NCBI RefSeq assembly: GCF_000346755.1
Contig: NZ_ANNV01000131.1
Location: 1-53,963, forward strand
Direction of reading: 5' to 3'
DNA length: 53,963 nucleotides
From: Pseudomonas sp. CBZ-4
GTDB lineage: Bacteria; Pseudomonadota; Gammaproteobacteria; Pseudomonadales; Pseudomonadaceae
Shown: in pieces, positions 32,157 through 40,351 of the stretch
Layout of the letters: each line of letters opens with the position of its first letter
How positions within the stretch are numbered: the first letter of the stretch is position 1
The notes under the pieces: generated by a model
Databases searched by the model: none
What the model was told of the DNA's origin: nothing
The model's input: the letters and a program-made list of their open reading frames with translations, nothing else
Made by a program: the position numbers and the translations under genes

Positions 32157-32933
32157 ATGACGGCCAGTGCTGAGAAATTTACCCGGCAGACCCTGCTCGA
32201 CGTGCAATCGTTGACCCCTAGCCTCTTCACCCTGCGCACTACCCGCGACCCGGGCTTTCGTTTCACCGCTGGCCAGTTCGTGCGCCTGGGGGTGACCAAG
32301 GCGGATGGCAGCACCGTGTGGCGCGCTTATTCCATCGTGTCGTCGCCCTTTGACGAGCACCTCGACTTTTTTTCCATCGTTGTGCCCGGTGGCGAGTTCA
32401 CCAGTGAGCTGAGTCGCCTGCAGGTGGGCGATACCTTGATGGTGGAGCGCCAGGCCACGGGCTTCCTGACCCTGAACCGTTTTGTCGACGGGCGTGACCT
32501 CTGGCTGCTGGGCACGGGTACCGGGGTGGCGCCGTTCCTGTCGATCCTGCAGGACTTCGAGGTCTGGGAGAAATTCGAGCGCATTGTCCTGGTGTATAGC
32601 GCCCGGGAAGCCAAGGAGCTGGCTTATCAATCGCTGATCAGGGAGTTGGGCGAGCGCGAATACCTGGCCGAGTACGCGCACAAGCTCATCTACATTCCCA
32701 TCGTCACCCGCGAGCAGCACCCCGGCGCGTTGAATGGACGCATCACCACGCTGATCGAGAATGGCGAACTGGAGCAGGCGGCCGGCGTCGAGCTGACCTC
32801 GGAACACTCCCGCGTGCTGATTTGCGGCAATCCGCAGATGGTCGATGACACACGCCAGTTGCTCAAGCAACGCGATATGCAACTGAGCCTGAGCCGGCGT
32901 CCTGGCCAGGTGGCGGTGGAAAACTACTGGTAA
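32157..32933 (+). CDS. fpr: Ferredoxin-NADP+ reductase
   Basis: The 258-residue FAD enzyme moves electrons between NADPH and ferredoxin or flavodoxin. FAD-binding RAYSIVSSP (about 60-68), VVPGGEFTSELSRL and the NADP-binding LLGTGTGVAPFLSILQD (about 119-135) are visible, with CGNPQMVDD near the C-terminus. It ends in VAVENYW, where the aromatic C-terminus stacks on FAD in this subfamily. It shares a bidirectional terminator with mscL. No FinR-type LysR gene is adjacent, so it may be the second Fpr paralogue of pseudomonads rather than the FinR-controlled one. Confidence 0.88.
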   Translation: MTASAEKFTRQTLLDVQSLTPSLFTLRTTRDPGFRFTAGQFVRLGVTKADGSTVWRAYSIVSSPFDEHLDFFSIVVPGGEFTSELSRLQVGDTLMVERQATGFLTLNRFVDGRDLWLLGTGTGVAPFLSILQDFEVWEKFERIVLVYSAREAKELAYQSLIRELGEREYLAEYAHKLIYIPIVTREQHPGALNGRITTLIENGELEQAAGVELTSEHSRVLICGNPQMVDDTRQLLKQRDMQLSLSRRPGQVAVENYW

Positions 32934-32962
32934 AAAAAAGGCGCCTCGAAAGGCGCCTTTTT
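32933..32962. terminator. Bidirectional terminator between fpr and mscL
   Basis: AAAAAAAGGCGCCT, loop CGAA and AGGCGCCTTTTTT make a 7-bp GC-rich stem with A- and T-tracts on both sides, directly after the fpr stop and before the convergent mscL end. Confidence 0.92.
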
Positions 32963-32976
32963 CATACCGGCTTCAG

Positions 32977-33393
32977 TTAAAGCGGTTTGTCGTTCTGTGC
33001 CTTGAGCAGATCGCGGATCTCACCCAGCAACACTTCTTCCTTGGTCGGCGTCGGCGGCAGGCTTGGCGCCACGGCCTCTTCACGCTTCAGGCGGTTGATG
33101 GCCTTCACGCCCATGAAGATCGCAAACGCGACGATCACAAAGTCGATCACGCTTTGGATGAACTTGCCGTACGCCAGCACCACCGCAGGCACGTCGCCTT
33201 GCGCGGCCTTGAGCGTTATCGCCAGGTCACCAAAGTCCACGCCACCGATCAACAGGCCGATGGGGGGCATCACCACGTCGCCTACAAACGAGGAAACAAT
33301 TTTGCCGAAGGCTGCGCCGATGATGATACCGACGGCCATATCGACCACATTACCTTTGACCGCGAAGGCCTTGAACTCACTGATCACGCCCAT
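32977..33393 (-). CDS. mscL: Large-conductance mechanosensitive channel
   Basis: The 138-residue protein forms a pentameric pore in the inner membrane that opens under osmotic downshock. The N-terminus [33 protein letters not shown] is the canonical amphipathic S1 and TM1 pore helix. A periplasmic loop follows, then TM2 ([19 protein letters not shown]) and a cytoplasmic bundle with [13 protein letters not shown]. It converges on fpr and diverges from katB. Confidence 0.96.
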   Translation of the reverse strand: MGVISEFKAFAVKGNVVDMAVGIIIGAAFGKIVSSFVGDVVMPPIGLLIGGVDFGDLAITLKAAQGDVPAVVLAYGKFIQSVIDFVIVAFAIFMGVKAINRLKREEAVAPSLPPTPTKEEVLLGEIRDLLKAQNDKPL

Positions 33394-33629
33394 AGGTTAT
33401 TCCTTGTTACAGATGAGAAGGGTGGAGGTCAGTGTAAGTCAGTCGTAGAGGGCTTGCGCGACACAACTGTTAACACTGTTAGGTTTTATCGACACATTAA
33501 AACGCAAATAGTTTGCAAAGTGCCATCAATCGCGCGCGAATTACTCGTCATTTCAACGGCTTACCACATTATTTTCTCAATCGACCTGGTGGTGTTTTTC
33601 TATTTATCTTCCGGCTCCCGGGTCACTAG

Positions 33630-33672
33630 CCTCTGGCAAGCACAACTGAATGTGCACTAAAAAAACCAGAGG
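33630..33672 (+). promoter_or_regulatory. Leader hairpin that may cover the katB ribosome binding site
   Basis: CCTCTGG (33630-33636) pairs with CCAGAGG (33666-33672), enclosing a smaller hairpin GCACA/TGTGC (33640-33655). The 3' arm contains the AGAGGA Shine-Dalgarno of katB (start 33681), so folding could reduce translation. Confidence 0.35.
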
Positions 33673-33680
33673 AAACCTCG

Positions 33681-35222
33681 ATGAAGAACCCAATGAACCG
33701 CGGGCCTGTTTCAGCGCGATCCGTGCTGGTACTGGCAGCCGCCAGCCTGCTGTCCCTGTCGGTGCAGGCCGCCAACCTGACCCGCGACAACGGCGCTGCC
33801 GTTGGCGACAACCAGAACTCGCAAACCGCTGGCGCCAATGGCCCGGTACTTCTCCAGGACGTGCAGCTTATTCAAAAGTTGCAACGCTTCGATCGTGAAC
33901 GCATCCCCGAGCGCGTGGTGCATGCCCGTGGCACCGGCGCCCACGGCACGTTCACCGTCACCGATAACCTCAGCGACCTGACCAAGGCCAAGGTGTTCGC
34001 GGCAGGCGAGGCGACTCCGGTATTCGTGCGCTTCTCGGCCGTGGTCCACGGCAATCACTCTCCGGAAACCCTGCGTGACCCACGTGGTTTCGCCACCAAG
34101 TTCTACACCGCTGAAGGCAACTGGGACCTGGTGGGCAATAACTTCCCGACGTTCTTTATCCGTGACGCCATCAAGTTCCCGGATATGGTCCATGCCTTCA
34201 AGCCGGACCCGCGCACTAACCTCGACGACGATTCCCGCCGTTTCGACTTCTTCTCCCATGTACCCGAGGCCACCCGTACATTGACCGAGTTGTACTCCGA
34301 CTCCGGTACTCCGGCGAGTTATCGGGAAATGGACGGCAATGGCGTACATGCCTACAACTTGATCAATGCCAAGGGCGAAGTGCACTACGTCAAGTTCCAC
34401 TGGAAGAGCCTGCAAGGCATCAAGAACCTTGATCCCAAGCAAGTTACCGAAGTGCAGGGGCGGGATTACAGCCACATGACCAACGACTTGGTCACCCATA
34501 TCAACAAAGGCGACTTCCCCAAGTGGGACTTGTACGTGCAAGTGCTCAAGCCTGAGGACCTGGCCAAGTTTGACTTCGACCCGCTGGACGCCACCAAGAT
34601 CTGGCCGAATGTTGCCGAGCGTAAAGTCGGGCAGATGGTGTTGAACCGCAACCCGGCGAACGTCTTCCAGGAAACCGAACAAGTTGCCATGGCCCCGGCC
34701 AACCTGGTGCCGGGCATCGAGCCTTCGGAAGACCGCCTGCTGCAAGGCCGGGTGTTTTCCTACGCCGACACCCAGATGTACCGCTTGGGCGCCAATGCCC
34801 TGCAACTGCCGATCAACGCACCTCGGGTGACCGTCAACAACGGCAACCAGGATGGCGCGATGAACTTCGGCAAGACCACCAGCGGCGTGAACTACCAGCC
34901 AAGCCGCCTGCTGCCACGGGAGGAACCGCAAGCCGCACGCTACAGCCAGTCGCCACTGGCGGGCAGCACCCAGCAAGCGAAGATCCAGCGTGAGCAGAAC
35001 TTCAAGCAGGCTGGCGATTTGTACCGCTCCTTCAGTAAGAAAGAGCGTCAGGACTTGATCGAAAACTTCGGCGGCTCCCTGGCAACCACCGATGACGAGA
35101 GCAAGCACATCATCCTGTCGTTCCTCTACAAGGCAGACCCTGAGTACGGCACCGGCGTGGCCAAGGTCGCCAAGGGTGACCTGGCGCGCGTGAAGGCGTT
35201 GGCAGACAAACTGACGGACTGA
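33681..35222 (+). CDS. katB: Periplasmic catalase KatB
   Basis: The 513-residue monofunctional heme catalase breaks down H2O2. A signal peptide (SVLVLAAASLLSLSVQAA, cleavage near residue 30-31) directs it to the periplasm. The distal catalytic His81 lies in VVHARGTGAHG, the Asn in VGNNFPTFFIRDA, and the proximal heme Tyr in FSYADTQMYRLGANALQLPIN. Length is identical to that remembered for P. aeruginosa KatB. It is followed by ankB, which encodes a partner needed for full KatB activity in P. aeruginosa. A hairpin with U-tract at 35235-35266 separates them. Confidence 0.93.
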   Translation: MKNPMNRGPVSARSVLVLAAASLLSLSVQAANLTRDNGAAVGDNQNSQTAGANGPVLLQDVQLIQKLQRFDRERIPERVVHARGTGAHGTFTVTDNLSDLTKAKVFAAGEATPVFVRFSAVVHGNHSPETLRDPRGFATKFYTAEGNWDLVGNNFPTFFIRDAIKFPDMVHAFKPDPRTNLDDDSRRFDFFSHVPEATRTLTELYSDSGTPASYREMDGNGVHAYNLINAKGEVHYVKFHWKSLQGIKNLDPKQVTEVQGRDYSHMTNDLVTHINKGDFPKWDLYVQVLKPEDLAKFDFDPLDATKIWPNVAERKVGQMVLNRNPANVFQETEQVAMAPANLVPGIEPSEDRLLQGRVFSYADTQMYRLGANALQLPINAPRVTVNNGNQDGAMNFGKTTSGVNYQPSRLLPREEPQAARYSQSPLAGSTQQAKIQREQNFKQAGDLYRSFSKKERQDLIENFGGSLATTDDESKHIILSFLYKADPEYGTGVAKVAKGDLARVKALADKLTD

Positions 35223-35234
35223 TCCGTCGGTCAC

Positions 35235-35266
35235 GGCCGGCGCCCTTGATCGGGCGCTGGCCTTTT
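35235..35266 (+). terminator. Hairpin with short T-run between katB and ankB
   Basis: GGCCGGCGCCC and GGGCGCTGGCC (one G-T pair) flank TTGATC and are followed by TTTT. It likely attenuates read-through from katB into ankB. Confidence 0.7.
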
Positions 35267-35281
35267 GGCAGGAGAACACCC

Positions 35282-35821
35282 ATGCGTATTTCCATCGGAC
35301 TGCTGCTGGCCATGCTGGCCTTTGTTGCCCAGGCCGGGCCCCCCGAACCGGCCGCCCTCAAGGCGCAGTTGCAGGACTACTATTTCGACGCGGCGCGCCG
35401 TGGCGATCTCGACATGCTCAACACCTTCATCGACGCCGGCTACAGCCTCAATACCCAGGACGATAAAGGCTACACCGCGCTGATCCTGGCGGCTTACCAC
35501 GGCCAAGGCCCGTTCGTGGAGCGCTTGCTCACTGCCGGCGCCGATGCGTGTGTGCAAGACAACCGTGGCAACACGGCGCTGATGGGCGCGATCTTCAAGG
35601 GCGAGCTGAACATCGCCCAGCGCCTGCTGGGCACCGACTGCAATCCCGACCAACGCAATGGCGCCGGGCAGACGGCGGCGATGTACGCCGGGTTGTTCAA
35701 CCGTCTTGAACTGCTGGACGAGCTCAAAGCCAAGGGCGCTGATCTCAACGCCGAAGACCCGGTCGGCAACAGTGCGTCACGCTTGGCCAGCGGTGAAATT
35801 CGGACCCCGGCAGCGCGCTGA
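35282..35821 (+). CDS. ankB: Periplasmic ankyrin-repeat protein AnkB
   Basis: The 179-residue product has a signal peptide (MRISIGLLLAMLAFVAQAG, cleavage near Ala18) and three to four ankyrin repeats, seen as GDLDMLNTFIDAGYSLNTQDDKGYTALILAAYHG, GNTALMGAIFKGELNIAQRLL and NGAGQTAAMYAGLFNRLELLDELKAKGADLNAEDP in part. In P. aeruginosa AnkB is needed in the periplasm for optimal KatB activity; the gene pair suggests the same here. GGAGAAC precedes ATG 35282; the longer frame has no SD and runs through the terminator. Confidence 0.9.
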   Translation: MRISIGLLLAMLAFVAQAGPPEPAALKAQLQDYYFDAARRGDLDMLNTFIDAGYSLNTQDDKGYTALILAAYHGQGPFVERLLTAGADACVQDNRGNTALMGAIFKGELNIAQRLLGTDCNPDQRNGAGQTAAMYAGLFNRLELLDELKAKGADLNAEDPVGNSASRLASGEIRTPAAR

Positions 35822-35856
35822 GCTATCATCGCGGTTTTTCGGTTGGAGGTTCTCGA

Positions 35857-37224
35857 ATGGCAAAGGCCAAGCGCATGTACGGCTGCACAGAGTGCGGCGC
35901 GACCTTTCCCAAGTGGGCCGGCCAATGTGGCGAGTGTGGTGCGTGGAACACCCTCACTGAGACCATGATCGAAAGCGGTGGCGCTGCGGCACCTACCGGG
36001 CGTGCGGGCTGGACCGGGCAGCAGGCGCAGATCAAGACGCTGGCCGAAGTCAGCGTCGAAGAGATTCCGCGCTTTTCCACCGCCTCCGGCGAGCTGGACC
36101 GCGTCCTCGGCGGCGGCCTGGTGGACGGCTCGGTGGTGCTGATCGGCGGCGACCCCGGCATCGGCAAATCCACCATCCTCCTGCAAACCCTGTGCAGCAT
36201 CGCCAGCCGCATGCCGGCGTTGTACGTCACGGGGGAAGAATCCCAGCAACAAGTGGCCATGCGCGCCCGTCGCCTGGGCTTGCCCCAGGACCAACTGCGG
36301 GTGATGACCGAAACCTGCATCGAAAGCATCATCGCCACGGCACGGATCGAAAAGCCCAAGGTCATGGTGATCGACTCGATCCAGACCATTTTCACCGAAC
36401 AACTGCAATCGGCGCCGGGTGGCGTGTCCCAGGTGCGTGAGAGTGCGGCGCTGCTGGTGCGCTATGCCAAGCAGAGTGGCACGGCGATCTTCCTGGTCGG
36501 GCATGTGACCAAGGAGGGCGCGCTGGCCGGGCCTCGGGTGCTGGAACACATGGTGGATACCGTGTTGTATTTCGAGGGCGAGTCCGACGGCCGCCTGCGG
36601 TTGCTGCGGGCGGTGAAGAATCGCTTTGGGGCGGTCAACGAACTGGGGGTGTTCGCCATGACGGACCGGGGGCTGAAAGAAGTCTCCAACCCATCGGCGA
36701 TTTTCCTCACGCGCGCCCAGGAAGAAGTCCCCGGCAGCGTGGTGATGGCAACGTGGGAAGGCACCCGGCCCATGCTGGTGGAAGTGCAGGCGCTGGTGGA
36801 TGACAGTCATCTGGCCAATCCGCGCCGCGTCACCCTGGGCCTGGACCAGAACCGCCTGGCGATGCTGCTGGCGGTGTTGCATCGCCATGGTGGCATTCCG
36901 ACCCATGACCAGGACGTGTTCCTCAACGTGGTGGGCGGGGTCAAGGTGCTGGAGACCGCGTCCGACCTGGCGTTGATGGCCGCGGTGATGTCCAGCTTGC
37001 GCAACCGGCCGTTGCCGCACGACCTGCTGGTGTTTGGTGAGGTTGGCCTGTCGGGCGAGGTGCGCCCGGTGCCGAGTGGCCAGGAGCGGTTGAAAGAGGC
37101 GGCCAAGCATGGCTTCAAGCGGGCCATCGTGCCCAAGGGCAACGCGCCGAAGGAGTCGCCGCCGGGGATTCAGATTATTGGCGTGACGCGGTTGGAGCAG
37201 GCGTTGGATGCGCTATTCGAGTGA
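35857..37224 (+). CDS. radA: DNA repair protein RadA
   Basis: The 455-residue RecA-like ATPase processes recombination intermediates. It has an N-terminal zinc finger (Cys10, Cys13, Cys24, Cys27), Walker A GGDPGIGKST (about 97-106), the RadA-specific KNRFG motif (about 254) and a C-terminal Lon-like domain with GEVGLSGEVRPVP. Domain order and length are standard. It follows ankB by 35 bases in the same direction and is probably expressed partly from that unit. Confidence 0.96.
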   Translation: MAKAKRMYGCTECGATFPKWAGQCGECGAWNTLTETMIESGGAAAPTGRAGWTGQQAQIKTLAEVSVEEIPRFSTASGELDRVLGGGLVDGSVVLIGGDPGIGKSTILLQTLCSIASRMPALYVTGEESQQQVAMRARRLGLPQDQLRVMTETCIESIIATARIEKPKVMVIDSIQTIFTEQLQSAPGGVSQVRESAALLVRYAKQSGTAIFLVGHVTKEGALAGPRVLEHMVDTVLYFEGESDGRLRLLRAVKNRFGAVNELGVFAMTDRGLKEVSNPSAIFLTRAQEEVPGSVVMATWEGTRPMLVEVQALVDDSHLANPRRVTLGLDQNRLAMLLAVLHRHGGIPTHDQDVFLNVVGGVKVLETASDLALMAAVMSSLRNRPLPHDLLVFGEVGLSGEVRPVPSGQERLKEAAKHGFKRAIVPKGNAPKESPPGIQIIGVTRLEQALDALFE

Positions 37225-37253
37225 TCCCCAATCCTTCAGGCAATGCTGTTCCC

Positions 37254-37342
37254 TGTGGGAGCTGGCTTGCCTGCGATTGCGGTGGGTCAGCTAAGCAAGT
37301 GCAAGCTGGTGCGCCGCCATCGCAGGCAAGCCAGCTCCCACA
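37254..37342. repeat. REPIN
   Basis: GTGGGAGCTGGCTTGCCTGC (from 37255) and the opposed arm ending AAGCCAGCTCCCAC (37341) bracket a loop of about 40 bases between the convergent radA and mapZ stops. Confidence 0.9.
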
Positions 37343-37360
37343 GTTGATTTATGATGCTTG

Positions 37361-37729
37361 TCAGGTCTCCAGCAGTGCCGCCAACTCCCGGTGCAGCTCT
37401 TCCTCATCGCCAAGGTTCAACTCGATCAACCTTCGCAAGTGACTGATCGAATCCAGGTCAATGTGCTGGCACACAAACCCCAATTGCCCATGATCCTCAT
37501 GGGTCAGCCGTACCTGCATCTTGATAGGGGTCTTGGGGTCCAGGCGTATATCGACATCGAACGGTAATGCCTTGTTGCCCTTCCAGTCCTCGGGTCGTTG
37601 CGCCAACAAACCCTTTAACGACAAATCCACCAATTGCACTGGCCATTCCCGGCCGTTTTGCCGAAGTTCGGTCTTGGCATCAAAGGCGATCCGCCGGAAA
37701 CGACGGCGATCAGACGCTTGCTCGGTCAT
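37361..37729 (-). CDS. mapZ: PilZ-domain c-di-GMP receptor MapZ
   Basis: The 122-residue protein is a single PilZ domain. The c-di-GMP-binding motifs RRRFRR (about 8-13) and DLSLKG (DxSxxG, about 35-40) are intact. CQHIDLDSISHLRRLIELNLGDEEE near the C-terminus is almost the same as in P. aeruginosa PA4608/MapZ as I remember it. MapZ bound to c-di-GMP inhibits the chemotaxis methyltransferase CheR1, so this is an effector controlling flagellar motor switching. It diverges from cstA. MorA, a c-di-GMP enzyme, lies 5 kb away. Confidence 0.9.
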   Translation of the reverse strand: MTEQASDRRRFRRIAFDAKTELRQNGREWPVQLVDLSLKGLLAQRPEDWKGNKALPFDVDIRLDPKTPIKMQVRLTHEDHGQLGFVCQHIDLDSISHLRRLIELNLGDEEELHRELAALLET

Positions 37730-37900
37730 GGTGAAACCCTCTGGAGATAGGGGGATTGTAGCCCTGCGCCATCACTGGCCCGATATTTCTGCTTTTTTTG
37801 CCCGCAGAAGGCTCTAGACCAACGTAGGGGGGTGGTCTTTAAAGCCAACAGCGCTAAACTCGGAACGGCTGTCCTTTCTGTCCACCCTGGCTGGAATATA

Positions 37901-37919
37901 AAAATGAAAAATAATAATA
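37901..37919 (+). promoter_or_regulatory. A-rich Hfq/Crc-like site overlapping the cstA start codon
   Basis: AAAATGAAAAATAATAATA spans the ATG, and four AAN triplets in a row (37907-37918: AAA AAT AAT AAT) match the AANAANAA target recognised by Hfq with Crc in pseudomonads. Only a weak SD (GGAA) is present, which suits repression of translation when preferred carbon sources are present. Confidence 0.55.
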
Positions 37920-39970
37920 GCCTGCTACGCCACCTACCCTGGCTGGTGCTGGCAATCGTAGGAGCGTGCGCCCTTGGCGTAGTGGCCTTGCGCCGCGGCG
38001 AGGCGATCAACGCCTTGTGGATTGTGGTCGCTGCTGTGGCCATCTACCTGGTTGCATACCGCTACTACAGCCTGTTCATCGCGAATAACGTGATGCAACT
38101 CGATCCACGGCGGGCGACCCCCGCAGTGATCAACAACGACGGTCTGGACTATGTGCCGACCAACAAACACATCCTTTTCGGTCACCACTTTGCGGCGATT
38201 GCCGGTGCAGGCCCCCTGGTCGGCCCGGTACTGGCGGCGCAAATGGGCTACCTGCCCGGCACGCTGTGGCTGATTGCCGGCGTGGTGCTAGCCGGTGCGG
38301 TGCAGGACTTCATGGTCCTGTTCCTGTCCACCCGTCGCAACGGCCGTTCCCTGGGGGATATGGTGCGCGAAGAGATGGGCCGCATTCCGGGGACCATCGC
38401 GCTGTTCGGCTGCTTCCTGATCATGATCATCATCCTCGCGGTGCTGGCGCTGATCGTGGTCAAGGCCCTGGCCGAGAGCCCGTGGGGCATCTTCACGGTG
38501 ATGGCGACCATCCCGATCGCGATGTTCATGGGCATCTACATGCGCTACATCCGCCCGGGCCGCATCGGCGAGATTTCGATCATCGGCGTACTGTTGCTGC
38601 TGGGTTCGATCTGGCTGGGCGGGCAGATTGCGGCTGACCCGGTGTGGGCCAAGGCCTTCACCTTCACCGGCATTCAAATCACCTGGATGCTGATCGGCTA
38701 CGGTTTCGTCGCCGCGGTATTGCCGGTGTGGCTGATCCTGGCGCCGCGTGACTACCTGTCTACCTTCCTGAAAATCGGCACGATCATCGCCCTGGCCATT
38801 GGCATCCTGGTCACCATGCCCGACCTGAAAATGCCGGCGCTGACCCAGTTCATCGACGGCACCGGCCCGGTGTGGAAGGGCGGCCTGTTCCCGTTCCTGT
38901 TCATCACCATCGCCTGTGGCGCGGTCTCGGGTTTCCATGCGCTGATCTCCTCGGGCACCACGCCCAAGTTGCTGGCCAATGAAAGCCATGCCCGCTACAT
39001 CGGTTACGGCGGCATGTTGATGGAGTCGTTCGTGGCCATCATGGCGATGGTTGCCGCTTCGGTGATCGAGCCGGGCGTGTACTTCGCCATGAACAGCCCG
39101 GCCGCCGTGGTTGGTGCGGACGTGGTCACCGTGGCGCAAACCGTCAGCAGCTGGGGCTTTGCGATCACGCCGGAGGCGCTGCAAGCAGTGGCCCATGACA
39201 TCGGCGAAACCACCATCCTGGCCCGTGCCGGCGGTGCGCCGACGTTGGCGGTGGGGATCGCGCAGATCCTGCACAGTGTGCTGCCGGGTGAAAACACCAT
39301 GGCGTTCTGGTACCACTTCGCGATCCTGTTCGAAGCGCTGTTCATCCTTACCGCAGTTGACGCCGGTACCCGTGCCGGTCGCTTCATGCTGCAAGACCTG
39401 CTGGGTTCCTTCGTGCCGGCGCTGAAACGCACCGAATCGTGGACCGCCAACCTGATCGCGACCGCCGGTTGCGTGGCAATGTGGGGTTACCTGCTGTACC
39501 AAGGTGTGATCGACCCACTGGGCGGCATCAACACCTTGTGGCCGCTGTTCGGTATCTCCAACCAGATGCTGGCAGGCATCGCGCTGATGCTGGCGACGGT
39601 TGTGCTGATCAAAATGAAACGCCAACGCTACATCTGGGTGACCATGCTGCCAGCCGTCTGGCTGCTGATCTGCACCACCACCGCAGGCTTCATCAAGCTG
39701 TTCGACGCCAACCCGGCGATCGGCTTCCTGTCGCTGGCGAAGAAGTACAGTGATGCCCTGGCCAACGGCCAGATCCTCGCTCCGGCGAAGAGCATCGACC
39801 AGATGCAGCACGTGATCTACAACGCGTACACCAACGCAACGCTGACGGCGATGTTCCTGTTCGTGGTGTTCAGCATCCTGTTCTATGCGCTCAAGGTCGG
39901 CGTCGCCGCCTGGGGCAATAAAGAACGTACGGATAAAGAAGCCCCGTTCCAGGCCCAGCCGGACGCGTGA
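37904..39970 (+). CDS. cstA: Carbon starvation protein A (pyruvate/peptide transporter)
   Basis: The 688-residue inner-membrane protein has about 16-18 hydrophobic helices. Family marks are DGLDYVPTNKHILFGHHFAAIAGAGPLVGPVLAAQMGYLP in pieces near residues 75-110, and AISSGTTPKLL-like HALISSGTTPKLLANE near 345. CstA-type carriers import peptides or pyruvate under carbon limitation. ATG 37904 is preferred over longer frames because of the family start MKNNNSLLRHLPWLVLAI. An unusual A-rich run spans the start codon. ybdD follows after 15 bases. Confidence 0.93.
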   Translation: MKNNNSLLRHLPWLVLAIVGACALGVVALRRGEAINALWIVVAAVAIYLVAYRYYSLFIANNVMQLDPRRATPAVINNDGLDYVPTNKHILFGHHFAAIAGAGPLVGPVLAAQMGYLPGTLWLIAGVVLAGAVQDFMVLFLSTRRNGRSLGDMVREEMGRIPGTIALFGCFLIMIIILAVLALIVVKALAESPWGIFTVMATIPIAMFMGIYMRYIRPGRIGEISIIGVLLLLGSIWLGGQIAADPVWAKAFTFTGIQITWMLIGYGFVAAVLPVWLILAPRDYLSTFLKIGTIIALAIGILVTMPDLKMPALTQFIDGTGPVWKGGLFPFLFITIACGAVSGFHALISSGTTPKLLANESHARYIGYGGMLMESFVAIMAMVAASVIEPGVYFAMNSPAAVVGADVVTVAQTVSSWGFAITPEALQAVAHDIGETTILARAGGAPTLAVGIAQILHSVLPGENTMAFWYHFAILFEALFILTAVDAGTRAGRFMLQDLLGSFVPALKRTESWTANLIATAGCVAMWGYLLYQGVIDPLGGINTLWPLFGISNQMLAGIALMLATVVLIKMKRQRYIWVTMLPAVWLLICTTTAGFIKLFDANPAIGFLSLAKKYSDALANGQILAPAKSIDQMQHVIYNAYTNATLTAMFLFVVFSILFYALKVGVAAWGNKERTDKEAPFQAQPDA

Positions 39971-39985
39971 TAGAGGATTGCAGCC

Positions 39986-40183
39986 ATGTTCAATGACATC
40001 AGTCGCCTCGGTAAATACCTCGGTCAGGCCGCGCGCCTGATGGTCGGCATGCCCGACTACGACACGTACGTCGAGCATATGCAAACCAAGCACCCGGACA
40101 AGCCGATGATGGACTACAAGACGTTCTTCCGGGAACGTCAGGAAGCCCGTTACGGCGGCAAGGGTGGGCCCAAGTGCTGTTGA
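39986..40183 (+). CDS. YbdD/YjiX family small protein
   Basis: The 65-residue protein carries the family core [20 protein letters not shown] (about 22-41) and [17 protein letters not shown]. It ends in a basic tail with two cysteines (KCC). YbdD-like proteins are found next to CstA-type transporters across enterobacteria and pseudomonads and support their transport activity in E. coli. It starts 15 bases after cstA in the same operon. Confidence 0.92.
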   Translation: MFNDISRLGKYLGQAARLMVGMPDYDTYVEHMQTKHPDKPMMDYKTFFRERQEARYGGKGGPKCC

Positions 40184-40219
40184 GTTAACGCAATATCCCC
40201 TGTGTGAGCAGGGCTTTAT

Positions 40220-40304
40220 GTGGGAGCTGGCTTGCCTGCGATAGCATCACCTCGGTCTGACTGAAAAACCGAGTTGTCTGCATCGCAGGCAAGCCAGCTC
40301 CCAC
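40220..40304. repeat. REPIN upstream of the CobW-type gene
   Basis: Opposed REP arms (GTGGGAGCTGGCTTGCC from 40220; GCCAGCTCCCAC to 40304) with a loop containing CTCGGTCTGACTGAAAAACCGAG, which can itself pair (CTCGGT/ACCGAG). It lies between ybdD and the cobW-type gene. Confidence 0.9.
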
Positions 40305-40351
40305 ATTTGTTTTGTGTGCCTTCATTATTCCTTCATCAAAAGGAGCATTTT

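Noticed and set aside
33394..33680. Possible OxyR site upstream of katB
   Set aside because: I looked for ATAG-N7-CTAT-N7-ATAG-N7-CTAT spacing and found only isolated ATAG/CTAT elements. A direct repeat of CTGTTA near 33468 is not of that type.
38288..40093. Minus-strand open frame of 601 codons
   Set aside because: Antisense to cstA; composition rich in His, Gln and Arg as expected from a shadow frame.
40274..40351. ATG 40274 as the start of the CobW-type gene
   Set aside because: It lies inside the REPIN, would encode repeat-derived residues, and TTG 40352 has a good SD and the family N-terminus.
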